DNA from: Pseudomonas campi
GTDB taxonomy: Bacteria; Pseudomonadota; Gammaproteobacteria; Pseudomonadales; Pseudomonadaceae
Direction: 5' to 3'
NCBI RefSeq assembly: GCF_013200955.2
Contig: NZ_CP053697.2
Span: forward strand, 682,001 to 746,000
DNA: 64,000 nt
This document shows, piece by piece, positions 35,101 to 45,949 of this stretch (positions are counted from its first letter, which is position 1; each line of letters begins with the position of its first letter). The translations under genes and the position numbers were made by a program. The notes beneath the pieces were generated by a model. That model was given only the letters and a program-made list of their open reading frames with translations, had not been told where the DNA came from and ran no database searches.

Positions 35101-36315
35101 ATGAACGGTATTTGGAACGAACAACAGCAAGACATCCGCGCCCACTACCTGGCCGTCGGCCGCGAGCTGGTGCGCCCTACATCGTCCCAGCGCGATCGCG
35201 AACTGGGCTTCGACCGCGAACTCTGGCGGGCCCTGGGTAGCAGCGGCCTGTTTGGCGTACACATGCCCAAGCAGTACGGCGGCCAGGGCCTCGGCATCTG
35301 GGAGTTCTCCGCTGCGCTGGAAGGCTTCTCCGAGGGCTGCCAGGACATGGGCGTACTGGTCTCCTTCGTTGCCCAGGTGGCCCTGGTGCAGGCGGCGCTG
35401 ATCAGCTACGGCACTGAGGAACAGCTGCAACGCTGGCTGCCGCCGCTGATCAGTGGCGAGAAAATCGGCTGCTTCGCCATCACCGAACAGGGCTGCGGCT
35501 CCGACGTGCGTTCGCTGAAGCTGGCGGCGCGCCGCGATGGCAGTGGCTACCGCCTCAACGGCATGAAGTGGAACATCACCAACGCGCCGGTGGCGGATAT
35601 CTGCATGACCTTCGCGCGCCTCGAGGAGAGCGGGACCAACGGCATCTCCTGCTTCATCACCGAGACCGCCAAGCCGGGGCTTACCCAGTCCACGCCGTTC
35701 GAGCTGATGGGCAACCGCGGTACACCGATCGGCAGCCTGAGCTTCGACGACGTGGCGCTGGACGCCGCCAGCCTGGTCGGCATCGAGGGCCAGGGCCTGC
35801 GCGTGCTGTACTTCGGCTTCCTGGTCGAGCGCATCTTCACCGGCGTATCCATCGTTGGCTGCATGCAGCCGGTGATCGACGAGTGCCTGCAGTACAGCCT
35901 CAAGCGCGAGGCCTTCGGCCGGCCGATCAGCGACAACCAGTACGTGCAGGGCCACATTGTCCAGGCCTACACCCAGCTGGAGCTGCTGCGCAGCGTGGTC
36001 GGCCGAGGCCTGACCGAGCTGGAGCAGGGGCGTGACTGCTCGACCCTGGCTTCGATCATCAAGGTGCTGGCCAGTGAGTCGATGCACGAGGCCTGCCTGA
36101 ATGCCATGCGCATCCACGGCAACTACGGCTACCGTCGCGACCACCACTACGAGCGCCTGCTGCGTGACTCCATCGGCCTGTTCTTCGCCGGCGGCACCAG
36201 CGAAATCCACAAGACGGTGATCTGGGCCAACCTGGTGGCAGATGCGCAGAACCGCAGCAAGGCCAAGGACGACCTGCGCCTGGACGCCTATACCGGCGAA
36301 GGAGCGGCGGCATGA
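35101..36315 (+). CDS. Acyl-CoA dehydrogenase-family flavoprotein
   Basis: 404 aa. Start chosen at ATG 35101 (7 nt after AGGAG 35089-35093); ATG 35095 in the same frame overlaps the upstream stop. Has the ACAD pattern: CFAITEQGCGSDVRSLKLAARRDG and WNITNAPVAD for FAD/substrate, RTR-like KREAFGRPI, and C-terminal FFAGGTSEIH. The usual catalytic Glu before GT is Gly364; a candidate base is Glu261, as in long-chain types where the base moves to another helix. It may desaturate an acyl group. It is coupled to the MMPL gene (4-nt overlap). Confidence 0.85.
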   Translation: MNGIWNEQQQDIRAHYLAVGRELVRPTSSQRDRELGFDRELWRALGSSGLFGVHMPKQYGGQGLGIWEFSAALEGFSEGCQDMGVLVSFVAQVALVQAALISYGTEEQLQRWLPPLISGEKIGCFAITEQGCGSDVRSLKLAARRDGSGYRLNGMKWNITNAPVADICMTFARLEESGTNGISCFITETAKPGLTQSTPFELMGNRGTPIGSLSFDDVALDAASLVGIEGQGLRVLYFGFLVERIFTGVSIVGCMQPVIDECLQYSLKREAFGRPISDNQYVQGHIVQAYTQLELLRSVVGRGLTELEQGRDCSTLASIIKVLASESMHEACLNAMRIHGNYGYRRDHHYERLLRDSIGLFFAGGTSEIHKTVIWANLVADAQNRSKAKDDLRLDAYTGEGAAA

Positions 36316-38843
36316 AGACGCGCGCCGTGGCGCTGCTCTCCTGGATGTTGCATCGGCCCTGGCTGATGCTCGCTGCCTTGCTGCTGATCACCGCCTCGGC
36401 GGTGGTCGCGATGGGCCGCCTGGAGGTCAACAGCACCCCCTACATGATCGACAAGAGCCACCCCAGTCGGGTGGCCGACAGCGATACCAAGCGGCTGTTC
36501 TCCAACACCGGAGAGCAGGCCATCATTGCCCTGGAAAACCCCCAGGGCAATATCTTCAATGCCCAGAGCCTGGCCCTGGTGGCCGAGCTGACCCGAGCCT
36601 TCCAGGCCATCGACCTGGTACAGCCGGCTGATAGCGACAAGCTGCAGGCCCTGCGCAGCGACCCACGCCTGCAGGCCGAGGTCGACGCCATCCTCGCCGG
36701 CGGCCTGGAGCCCGCCGACCAGCCGCGCCTGGCCGCGCTGAAGGAGCGCCTGGCCGAAAGCGGTGCACTCAGCCACACCCAGGAAGCCTGGCTGGACAGC
36801 CTGCAGACGCGCCTGGTGCCGGTCCGCAAGGTGCGCAGCCTGGTCACCATCGAGAACATGCTGACCCTCGATGGCGCCCTCGATGTGCATCCGCTGATGC
36901 CGCAGGTTCCGCAGGACCAGGCCGGTCTCGCTGCCCTGCGTGGCGAAGTGCTGGGCAACCCGCTGTTCCTCGACAGTCTGGTGGCCCGCGACGGCAGCGC
37001 CACCACTATTCAGGTCGAGTTCAACATCGCCCAGGATGACTCGCCGGCCATGCTGCAGGCCTACCAGGCCATCGTCGATATCACCGACCAGGTGCAGAGC
37101 GACGACCGCATCTACCTCAGCGGCCCGCCGATGATTGCCGCGCAGACCGCGTCGAACATGGAGCAGGACAACCAGACCCTGCTGCCGGCGGTACTGCTGG
37201 TGATCCTGCTGGTGCTGTTCGTCAGCTTCGGTCGCCTGCAGGGCGTGGTGGCGCCGTTGCTGATCGCCGTCTTCAGCCTGATCTGGACCCTCGGCCTGAT
37301 GGCCGCCTGCGGGGTGAAGCAGAACATCATCACCTCGATCATGCCGGTGTTCATCATCTCCATCGCGGTGTGCGACGCCATTCACTTCCTCGCCGACTAC
37401 TACCGCAACCTGCCGTCCAACCCGGATCGCCAGGCGCGCATCGACACCGCCTTCAGCGTTCTGCAGAAGCTGTTCTGGCCGATGTTCGTGACCTCCATGA
37501 CCACCCTGGCCGGCTTCCTCGCGCTGGCCTGGACCGACGTCACCTTCATCCGTGAGTTCGGCATCTTCACCGGTATCGGCGTCTTCTTCGCCTGGCTGAT
37601 CACCATCGTCTTTCTGCCTGCCATCGTCATCCTGTGGAGGGCCGAACCGCCGCGCCACGGCCTGCTGGCCAGCGACCGTCTGGACCGCATGGTCGCCGCC
37701 TTCGGTCACTTTGTTGGCTATGGCAAGCGCCTGGCCTTGGGCATGCTGATGGCCATCGGGCTGTGCGGCTGGTTCGTGGTGGAGAACCTCACTGTCGACA
37801 ACCAGGTGATCGGCTACTTCGAGGAAGACAGTCGCATCCGCCAGGATGACGCGGCGATCAACGCCAAGTTTGGCGGGACCACGCCGATCAGTGTGATGAT
37901 CGAGAGCCAGCAGGTCGACGCCTTCAAGGACCCGGAGCTGATCCAGGCCGTGGCCAAGATCCAGGAGCACCTGCGCGTGCGCAGCGAAGTCGGCTTCACC
38001 TATTCGGTGGCGGATTTCGTCAAGCGCTTGCACCAGGTCACCCAGGACAGCTTCGCCGCCGAGCAGTACCGCCTGCCCGCGGACATCAGCGGGCCGTTGC
38101 TGGCGCAGTATTTCCTGCTCTACGAGAACGCCAACGGCCGCGACCTGTTCGACGTGGTCGATCGCCGCTTCCAGAACGGCCGGGTGCTGGCCATCCTGCA
38201 TACCGACCGCTCCTCGGAGGTCGGCGCGGTGAAGCAAGATGTGCTGGCCTACGCCCAGCAGGTGCTGCCGGCGGGCATGACGGTGCGCGTCTCCGGCTAC
38301 GGCGAAGTGCTGGTGGCCACCACCGATGCGGTGGTCTGGGGGCAGATCCACAGCATCCTGGCGTCGCTGGTGCTGATCGCTCTGATGGTCATGCTCATGT
38401 TCCGCTCGATCCGTTTGGGCTTGATCGCCTTGCTACCGCTGCTGTTCACCCTGGTCGGCATCAGCGCGTTGATGGCGCTGACCAGAACCGATCTGGACAT
38501 CGGCACCTCGATCATTGCGGCCATCTGCGTGGGCATTGGCATCGACTACGCGATCCATGTGATCGCGGCCATGCGCCGCAGCCAGGGCAATGCCCAGGAG
38601 GCCACCCAGTACGCCCTGCGGCATTGCGGCAAGCCGATCCTGATCAATACCCTGGCGCTGGGTCTGGGCTTCCTGGTGCTGTGCCTGTCGGGCTATCAGT
38701 CGCTGGTCAACCTGGGCTTCTTCATCGCCCTGACCATGCTGTTCAGCGCGCTGTTCGCCCTGCTGGTGCTGCCGGTGTTCGTCGGTACTCGGCAGGCGCC
38801 GCTCGAGCGCGAGGTTCAGCAGACGGAGCCGGCCAATGCGTAA
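36312..38843 (+). CDS. MMPL-type RND superfamily exporter
   Basis: 843 aa. Two repeats each with one membrane segment, a large periplasmic loop, then a bundle of five or more segments (e.g. TLLPAVLLVILLVLFVSFG; ILASLVLIALMVMLMFRSIRLGLIALLPL). Conserved membrane motifs include SIAVCDAIHFLADYYR in the first half and GIGIDYAIHVIAAMRR in the second, with charged proton-relay Asp/His residues. The pattern is that of lipid-exporting MMPL/HpnN-like proteins. It sits between the biosynthetic-looking pair and the periplasmic and outer-membrane genes. Confidence 0.9.
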   Translation: MKTRAVALLSWMLHRPWLMLAALLLITASAVVAMGRLEVNSTPYMIDKSHPSRVADSDTKRLFSNTGEQAIIALENPQGNIFNAQSLALVAELTRAFQAIDLVQPADSDKLQALRSDPRLQAEVDAILAGGLEPADQPRLAALKERLAESGALSHTQEAWLDSLQTRLVPVRKVRSLVTIENMLTLDGALDVHPLMPQVPQDQAGLAALRGEVLGNPLFLDSLVARDGSATTIQVEFNIAQDDSPAMLQAYQAIVDITDQVQSDDRIYLSGPPMIAAQTASNMEQDNQTLLPAVLLVILLVLFVSFGRLQGVVAPLLIAVFSLIWTLGLMAACGVKQNIITSIMPVFIISIAVCDAIHFLADYYRNLPSNPDRQARIDTAFSVLQKLFWPMFVTSMTTLAGFLALAWTDVTFIREFGIFTGIGVFFAWLITIVFLPAIVILWRAEPPRHGLLASDRLDRMVAAFGHFVGYGKRLALGMLMAIGLCGWFVVENLTVDNQVIGYFEEDSRIRQDDAAINAKFGGTTPISVMIESQQVDAFKDPELIQAVAKIQEHLRVRSEVGFTYSVADFVKRLHQVTQDSFAAEQYRLPADISGPLLAQYFLLYENANGRDLFDVVDRRFQNGRVLAILHTDRSSEVGAVKQDVLAYAQQVLPAGMTVRVSGYGEVLVATTDAVVWGQIHSILASLVLIALMVMLMFRSIRLGLIALLPLLFTLVGISALMALTRTDLDIGTSIIAAICVGIGIDYAIHVIAAMRRSQGNAQEATQYALRHCGKPILINTLALGLGFLVLCLSGYQSLVNLGFFIALTMLFSALFALLVLPVFVGTRQAPLEREVQQTEPANA

Positions 38844-39723
38844 GCACCTGCTCTGGCTGCTGTGCCTGGCCTTGCCGGCCGGCGCGCAGGACTGGCTGGC
38901 GCTGACTCTGTACCCGGGGGGCGACCTGTACCAGGCCGCCCACCTGCAGCAGTTGGTGGGGGCCACGCAGAACCTGTGGACGCTGCAGGATGGCGCGGGG
39001 CGCACGCCGATTCGTGCCGTGGACAGCCTGGCCAGCACCAATGCGATTGCCGTGCAGGGCGACGATGTACGCTTTCGCCGGCTGATCGAGACTCGCGAGC
39101 TGACGCCTGCGGGCCTGCAGACCCTGGCCGGGCTGGTCGAGCAGCATCCGCTGCTCGGCCCGCGGCTGGTCACGGCGACACATGACGCGACGCACTTCTG
39201 GCTGCGCCTGGCGCACCCCTACAGTGAGGCCGAACAGGCCGAGTTGCTGCGCCGCTATGCCAGCCAACTGGCGGCCGATTTCGGCGGCCAGTGCCGGGTG
39301 CAGCCAGACGCCACCGGCGCCTTGCAGGGGCTCAGTCTCAGCGAGTGGCAGCTACAGGCCGAGGCGGCGCTGCCGGAGCCGGTCGCCACCCTGCAGCAGC
39401 TCGAACGCAGCACCGCTGCGCTGCGTGAGCAGAGCCTGCAGGCCTATTCGGCGGCGGACATCCTGATCTACCTCAAGCGCGTGCTGAATGGCGAAGCCAG
39501 CCTGCCGGCCAGTCGCGACGAGGTGGCGCAGCTCTACCTGATCGCCGAGAGCTTGCGCAGCCGCGACCTGCAGGACCTCGCCCGACCGGACTTGCAGCGC
39601 CTCAACCTGGTCGCCCTCGGGCGTGGCCAGATTGCAGCGCCGAGCATCGCCGGTTACCGCATCGAGGGCACGGCCACCTGGTCGTCCAGCCCCACCAGTT
39701 ACCTGACAGTGGATTGTCGTTAA
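38836..39723 (+). CDS. Periplasmic protein of unknown family
   Basis: 295 aa. Signal peptide MRKHLLWLLCLALPAGAQ, then a mature sequence of mixed helix and beta character. No recognised motif; it is rich in Leu, Ala and Gln (LQQLERSTAALREQSLQAY; FRRLIETRELTPAGLQTLAGLVEQ). It overlaps the MMPL stop by 8 nt, so it is coupled to the exporter and may be its periplasmic accessory. It is not an obvious LolA or MCE protein. The C-terminal end is not aromatic, arguing against a barrel. Confidence 0.6.
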   Translation: MRKHLLWLLCLALPAGAQDWLALTLYPGGDLYQAAHLQQLVGATQNLWTLQDGAGRTPIRAVDSLASTNAIAVQGDDVRFRRLIETRELTPAGLQTLAGLVEQHPLLGPRLVTATHDATHFWLRLAHPYSEAEQAELLRRYASQLAADFGGQCRVQPDATGALQGLSLSEWQLQAEAALPEPVATLQQLERSTAALREQSLQAYSAADILIYLKRVLNGEASLPASRDEVAQLYLIAESLRSRDLQDLARPDLQRLNLVALGRGQIAAPSIAGYRIEGTATWSSSPTSYLTVDCR

Positions 39724-39733
39724 GGAGTTTTCC

Positions 39734-40516
39734 ATGCGTATGTTTCTCTACAGCCTCGGCCTCGCGCTGAGCCTTCCGGCCCTGGCCGACAGCCTCGATC
39801 CGACCGCCATCATGCGCGAGGTGCGCGACCGCGACGAAGGCGCCGACCGCCGCTCGGCGGTGACCCTGGTGCAGACCATGGCCGACGGTTTCGTCCGCGA
39901 ACGCCAGCTGCTGATGTTGGAAAAGGAGTACGGCGAGGAGCGCAAGTCGACCCTCTACTTCACCGCGCCTAGCGACACCGCCGGCACCGGCATCCTCATG
40001 CACAGCTACGCCGAGTCTGCGGCTCGCGAAGACGACCAGTGGCTGTACCTGCCGGCCCTGCGCAAGACCCGGCGTATTGCCACCAACTCCAAGGAAGGCC
40101 CGTTCCTCGGCACCGACTTCTCCTTCGCCGACATCGAACGCATGCGCGTCGACGACTACCAGTACCAGTTGCTGCGCGAGGAAACCTACAAGGACCGCCC
40201 GGTGCAGGTGATCGAAGCGACTACCGCCGATGGCCTGGAGAACCCGCGCACCGGCTACAGCCGTCGTCTGGTGTATGTCGACCGTGAACGCGGGCTGATC
40301 CTGCGTGACGAGTTCTATCGTGGCGGCCGCCAGATCAAGACCTTCGAAGTGCTCGAAGTGGCGCAGATCGAGGGCTTCTGGACGGTCAAGGAGTCGCTGA
40401 TGAGCAACCTGCTGGAAGGTGGCTCGACCCGCCTGGTGCGCGCCGATGCCGACTATAACCTCGACCTGGCAGACCAGAACTTCAGCGAGCGCGCCCTGCG
40501 CAACGGGATCCGTTGA
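39734..40516 (+). CDS. LolA-like outer-membrane lipoprotein-sorting/carrier protein
   Basis: 260 aa with signal peptide (MRMFLYSLGLALSLPALA). The mature protein shows the LolA-like PF17131 pattern: MREVRDRDEGADRRS, KSTLYFTAPSDTAGTGILMHSY, LPALRKTRRIATNSKEGPFLGTDFSFADIERM. Such proteins form a half-barrel that carries lipids through the periplasm and often accompany MMPL exporters. AGGAG (39723-39728) precedes ATG 39734. Its stop overlaps the barrel gene by one base (TGATG). Confidence 0.85.
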   Translation: MRMFLYSLGLALSLPALADSLDPTAIMREVRDRDEGADRRSAVTLVQTMADGFVRERQLLMLEKEYGEERKSTLYFTAPSDTAGTGILMHSYAESAAREDDQWLYLPALRKTRRIATNSKEGPFLGTDFSFADIERMRVDDYQYQLLREETYKDRPVQVIEATTADGLENPRTGYSRRLVYVDRERGLILRDEFYRGGRQIKTFEVLEVAQIEGFWTVKESLMSNLLEGGSTRLVRADADYNLDLADQNFSERALRNGIR

Positions 40517-41718
40517 TGCGTGCAGCGCTTATCGGCCTGCTCGGCCTGGCCAGCTTACCGCTGGCCGCGGCCACCCTGAGCAATCGTGGCCATCTGGAAG
40601 ACGGCTATCACCACGACACCACGGGCAGCAGCAGTTCCGGCCATCGCCTCGAAGCCTTGCTGGAAAGCCGCGTCAGCGAGGGCAACTGGACCCTCGACAG
40701 CGTGCTGCTGGGGCGTTATCGCAGCCAGTACGACGATGCCGGCGGCAGGCTGGAAGACCGCATGCAGTCCGATCAGGACCTGCGCGAGCTGTATGTCACC
40801 TGGGCCGGCGACAGCTGGCAATGGCGCCTCGGCCAGCAGCAGATCGCCTGGGGCCGTGGCGACTACTTCCGCCTGGTCGACGTGCTCAACCCGCTGGACC
40901 TGCGCGAGTTCCTCCTGCCCTATATCGACGACTACTCCCTCGGCCGGCAAACGCGGCCGATGGCGGTGGTGGAGGTTTATGGCGACAGCCTCGAACAGCA
41001 GTTCGTGCTGGCGCCGCGCACCAAGACCACCCGCTTCGCCCCGGCCGGTGCCGACTTCGCCGTCGCCGGGCAACCGCAAGGCCTGCCCGAGGACGACGAG
41101 CACGAGCGCGCGGATATCGGCTGGCGCGGCAAGACCTTCGTCGACGGTACCGACCTGGATTTCTATCTGTTCGACGGCTTGAGTCCCGACCCGCTGTACG
41201 TGGTCGAGGAAGGGCGGCAGGTCGAGCAACAGCGGCGACGCAGCCTGGTCGGCGCTTCCTTCGCCCGTCCGGCAGGCGACTGGGTGGTACGTGGCGACCT
41301 GGTGCATCTGTTCCACGAGCCCTTGCAGACCCCCACGGGGGCCGACAACGTACCGAAGAGCGCGGCCCTGCTCGGCCTCGACATGACCCGCAACGAGTGG
41401 ACGGTGAATCTGCAGGCCACGGTCAGCCATCGCCACGATGCGCCGTCCAGTCTGCAGCAGAGCAACACCTGGGAGGCCTCGGCGGCCGTGCTCAAGGACT
41501 GGTCCAAGCAGCGCCTGAATGCCGGGCTGCTGTGGCTGTACAACCACGACACGCAGAGCAGCCACATGGTCAAGGCCAACCTCGGCTATCGGCCATGGAA
41601 CCAGTGGTATGTCGAGACTGGATTGATTGGCTTCAGCGGTGGCGAACGTACCCAGTACGGCCAGTTCGATCAGCGTGATCGGGTCTACCTGCAGGTGCGC
41701 CGCGACTTCAGCTTCTGA
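40516..41718 (+). CDS. Outer-membrane beta-barrel (DUF1302-like)
   Basis: 400 aa. Signal peptide MRAALIGLLGLASLPLAAA, then alternating amphipathic strands (WQWRLGQQQIAWGRGDYFRLVDVLNPLDLREFLLPY is the DUF1302-type hallmark region: GRGDYFR and NPLDLREF). It ends QVRRDFSF, a C-terminal Phe typical of BAM substrates. TGATG overlap with the LolA-like gene. As the last gene of the operon it may be the outer-membrane end of the transport path or a receptor for its cargo. Confidence 0.8.
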   Translation: MRAALIGLLGLASLPLAAATLSNRGHLEDGYHHDTTGSSSSGHRLEALLESRVSEGNWTLDSVLLGRYRSQYDDAGGRLEDRMQSDQDLRELYVTWAGDSWQWRLGQQQIAWGRGDYFRLVDVLNPLDLREFLLPYIDDYSLGRQTRPMAVVEVYGDSLEQQFVLAPRTKTTRFAPAGADFAVAGQPQGLPEDDEHERADIGWRGKTFVDGTDLDFYLFDGLSPDPLYVVEEGRQVEQQRRRSLVGASFARPAGDWVVRGDLVHLFHEPLQTPTGADNVPKSAALLGLDMTRNEWTVNLQATVSHRHDAPSSLQQSNTWEASAAVLKDWSKQRLNAGLLWLYNHDTQSSHMVKANLGYRPWNQWYVETGLIGFSGGERTQYGQFDQRDRVYLQVRRDFSF

Positions 41719-41876
41719 GTCGCGGCATGGTGCGGGCCATTTCTTTCCCGGGTTTGGCAGAAGAAACCTTACGGGCTTGGAGGGAAGGGCGCGGGCAGCG
41801 ACAATGGCGCCCGTGCCGCCGGGAACACTCGGCGGCATGTGCAGTCGAACTGCCCGCCGTCGCCCAAGGAATACCC

Positions 41877-42623
41877 ATGCGCCCCATCGCCGTTGCCAGT
41901 CTGCTGTCCCTCACCCTGTTCCTGACTGGTTGCCAGGGCCTGCTGCCGGCACGTGACAGCCAGCCCCTGGCTACCAGCCGTGAGGCCTGGGAACACCGCG
42001 CGCCGGGTTGCACGGGCGGCGACTGCCCGCTGGTCAATATCGATCTGCAGTTGCCCAAGGATCTGCCCGAGCTGCAGGCACAGATCGAGCGCGAGCTGCT
42101 CGGGCTGACCATCGAGCTGCCGGGCGACCCGCCACCGAGCTCGCTGGCCAGCTACGAACGCGACTTCCTGGCCACGGCCAAGCCGGGCTGGAGCAGCTAC
42201 CTGCAGGCCAAGGTGTTGCAGCAGCATGGCCGCCTGCTGATCATCGAGCTGTCCAGTTACCGCTTCACCGGCGGCGCCCATGGCATCCCCGGGCGCGCCT
42301 ACCTGAACTACGACCGCCGGCTCAAGCGCGTGCTCAGCCTGCAAGACATGCTGCTGCCCGACGAGGAACAGGCCTTCTGGCAAGCCGCCGAACTGGCGCA
42401 CCAGGCCTGGCTCAAGACCAACGGTCTCGATCAGGACCTCGACTACCAGGCCAGTTGGCCATTCGAACGTACCGACAACATCGCCCTGACCTTCGGTGCG
42501 GTGATGCTCAAGTACGAGGTGGCGCGCATCGCCCCCTACAGCAGCGGCCATCCGGAGCTGCGTATTCCCTACCCGCGCCTGAACGGCATCCTCAAGCCGT
42601 TCTACTTCCCCGGGCGCGGGTAA
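41877..42623 (+). CDS. RsiV/DUF3298-like lipoprotein
   Basis: 248 aa. Lipoprotein signal MRPIAVASLLSLTLFLTGCQG with Cys19. The mature domain contains the RsiV-like beta pattern LLIIELSSYRFTGGAHGIPGRAYLNYDRRLKRVLSLQDML, and a C-terminal part (NIALTFGAVMLKYEVARIAPYSSG) that resembles the same PF11738 fold. A weak promoter candidate (TTGGAG 41779, 17 bp, GACAAT 41802) lies in front, so it may be independent of the six-gene operon. Function unknown; the family includes anti-sigma and lysozyme-binding proteins. Confidence 0.75.
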   Translation: MRPIAVASLLSLTLFLTGCQGLLPARDSQPLATSREAWEHRAPGCTGGDCPLVNIDLQLPKDLPELQAQIERELLGLTIELPGDPPPSSLASYERDFLATAKPGWSSYLQAKVLQQHGRLLIIELSSYRFTGGAHGIPGRAYLNYDRRLKRVLSLQDMLLPDEEQAFWQAAELAHQAWLKTNGLDQDLDYQASWPFERTDNIALTFGAVMLKYEVARIAPYSSGHPELRIPYPRLNGILKPFYFPGRG

Positions 42624-42741
42624 CCCGCTATGCGGGGCGTGCATCTGCGCGCCCGCGCCGGTTGGCTAGACTGTTTTCGCAGCCGTGCACGGAATATCAA
42701 CGTGCTGCCATTCAGGGCTGTTGCTTAAGCAAGGGGTTGTC

Positions 42742-43518
42742 ATGCGTGCGCTGATGCTGGGGGTTGCCGTTGGCCTGGGAAGCTGTTTGCAGGCCCAGGC
42801 CTGTGAGTTGTCGCTGACCTACAGCATCGACTCGATCCCGCCATTGATCATGGGCGACAGTGAGGTCGTCCCCGAGCAGCCGGGGATTGCAATTGAGCTG
42901 GTGCAGCGCGCGGCGGGCGATATCGGCTGCAAGCTGCACCTCAAGCGCGCCCCGACCCTGCGGGTGCTGGCCTCGGTCGAGTCTGGCAGCCAGGACGGTG
43001 CGCTTCTGTATTCCTACAACGCCGAGCGGGCGCAGCGTTTCGCTTACCCGCTCAAGGACGGCCTGCCGGATTCTGCGCGCCGCATGAGCTCACAGGCTTA
43101 TGCGCTGTTCCGTCTGCGCGGTTCTGTACTGGACTGGGATGGTTTGCGCTTCAGGGATCTGGACAAACCGCTGGGCGCCAACCGTGGCTGGTCGATTGTT
43201 GAGGATCTGCGCGCCCATGGCGTTGATGTGGAGGAGGAGTCCAGCGCTCGGCGCAACCTGGCCAAGTTGCGCGCCGGGCGTTTGGCAGGCTATGTCACCC
43301 TGCGCGAGGCCGGCAATGAGGCGCTCCGTCACTACCGGATCGAAGATGTCGAGGAGGTGCCAGTGCCCTTCGTGATCAAGGACTATTTCGTCATCTTCAA
43401 TCGCGATTTCCAGGCCCGTCATCCGCAACTGCTGGAGCGCCTGTGGAGTCGGGTCGGCCAGCTGCGTGATGAAGTGATGGGTGAGCAGGCGGCCAAGTAC
43501 CAGATTCACGATTATTGA
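42742..43518 (+). CDS. Periplasmic solute-binding protein (SBP_bac_3-like), orphan
   Basis: 258 aa. ATG 42742 behind AAGGGG. Signal peptide to about residue 19 (LGSCLQAQA), then LSLTYSIDSIPPLIMGDSEVVPEQPGIAIELVQRAAGDIGC and a mid-region DLRAHGVDVEEESSARRNLAKLRAGRLAGYVTLRE that resembles the hinge of amino-acid binding proteins. No permease or ATPase is next to it. Together with the gene at 9669 this window holds two such orphans. It ends just before a terminator shared with thiC. Confidence 0.7.
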   Translation: MRALMLGVAVGLGSCLQAQACELSLTYSIDSIPPLIMGDSEVVPEQPGIAIELVQRAAGDIGCKLHLKRAPTLRVLASVESGSQDGALLYSYNAERAQRFAYPLKDGLPDSARRMSSQAYALFRLRGSVLDWDGLRFRDLDKPLGANRGWSIVEDLRAHGVDVEEESSARRNLAKLRAGRLAGYVTLREAGNEALRHYRIEDVEEVPVPFVIKDYFVIFNRDFQARHPQLLERLWSRVGQLRDEVMGEQAAKYQIHDY

Positions 43519-43559
43519 GGTCCGCCCCCAGCCTGTTAGCGGAGCGGGCAGCACCCGAT

Positions 43560-43592
43560 AAAAAAAGAAAGCCCCTCACCATGGTGAAGGGC
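43560..43592 (-). terminator. Rho-independent terminator of thiC
   Basis: Read on the minus strand, a GC-rich hairpin (43571-43592, GCCC-C-TCACC paired with GGTGA-A-GGGC) is followed by TTTCTTTTTTT (43560-43570). It lies 60 bp past the thiC stop and faces the end of the solute-binding protein gene. Confidence 0.9.
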
Positions 43593-43650
43593 CTGAGTGG
43601 TTTCTAGGGTGCGCCCACGCTTGGCGTGAGCGCGACATCCCAGGCAGGAA

Positions 43651-45722
<2,072 letters not shown>

Positions 45723-45830
45723 AGAACAGTCGGCAGTCTAATCAAGCGGCCGGCAGAACACCAATGCGCTGGTCGCAAGAATGGATTGATCGTGGTGAAA
45801 AAAAGATAAACTGAACCGGCTGGTAGAGTA

Positions 45831-45850
45831 TTGTTGCAAGCCAGCAACAA
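45831..45850 (+). promoter_or_regulatory. Short inverted repeat upstream of tolC
   Basis: TTGTTGC (45831-45837) and GCAACAA (45844-45850) are a perfect 7-bp inverted repeat with a 6-bp spacer, about 100 bp before tolC in an AT-rich stretch. Possible operator or part of the promoter; nothing decides which. Confidence 0.3.
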
Positions 45851-45949
45851 AGCTTATTGCAAACTAGGCTATCGTCGGGCTCGCTGTGCCTTGACCACCG
45901 CGGGCCGCCCCCTTAGCCTTGGCCGATTCACTCGTATCTAGGATTGATC

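Noticed and set aside
36288..38351. 687-codon minus-strand open frame opposite the MMPL gene
   Set aside because: His/Gln/Asp-rich shadow; the plus strand has clear MMPL membrane motifs.
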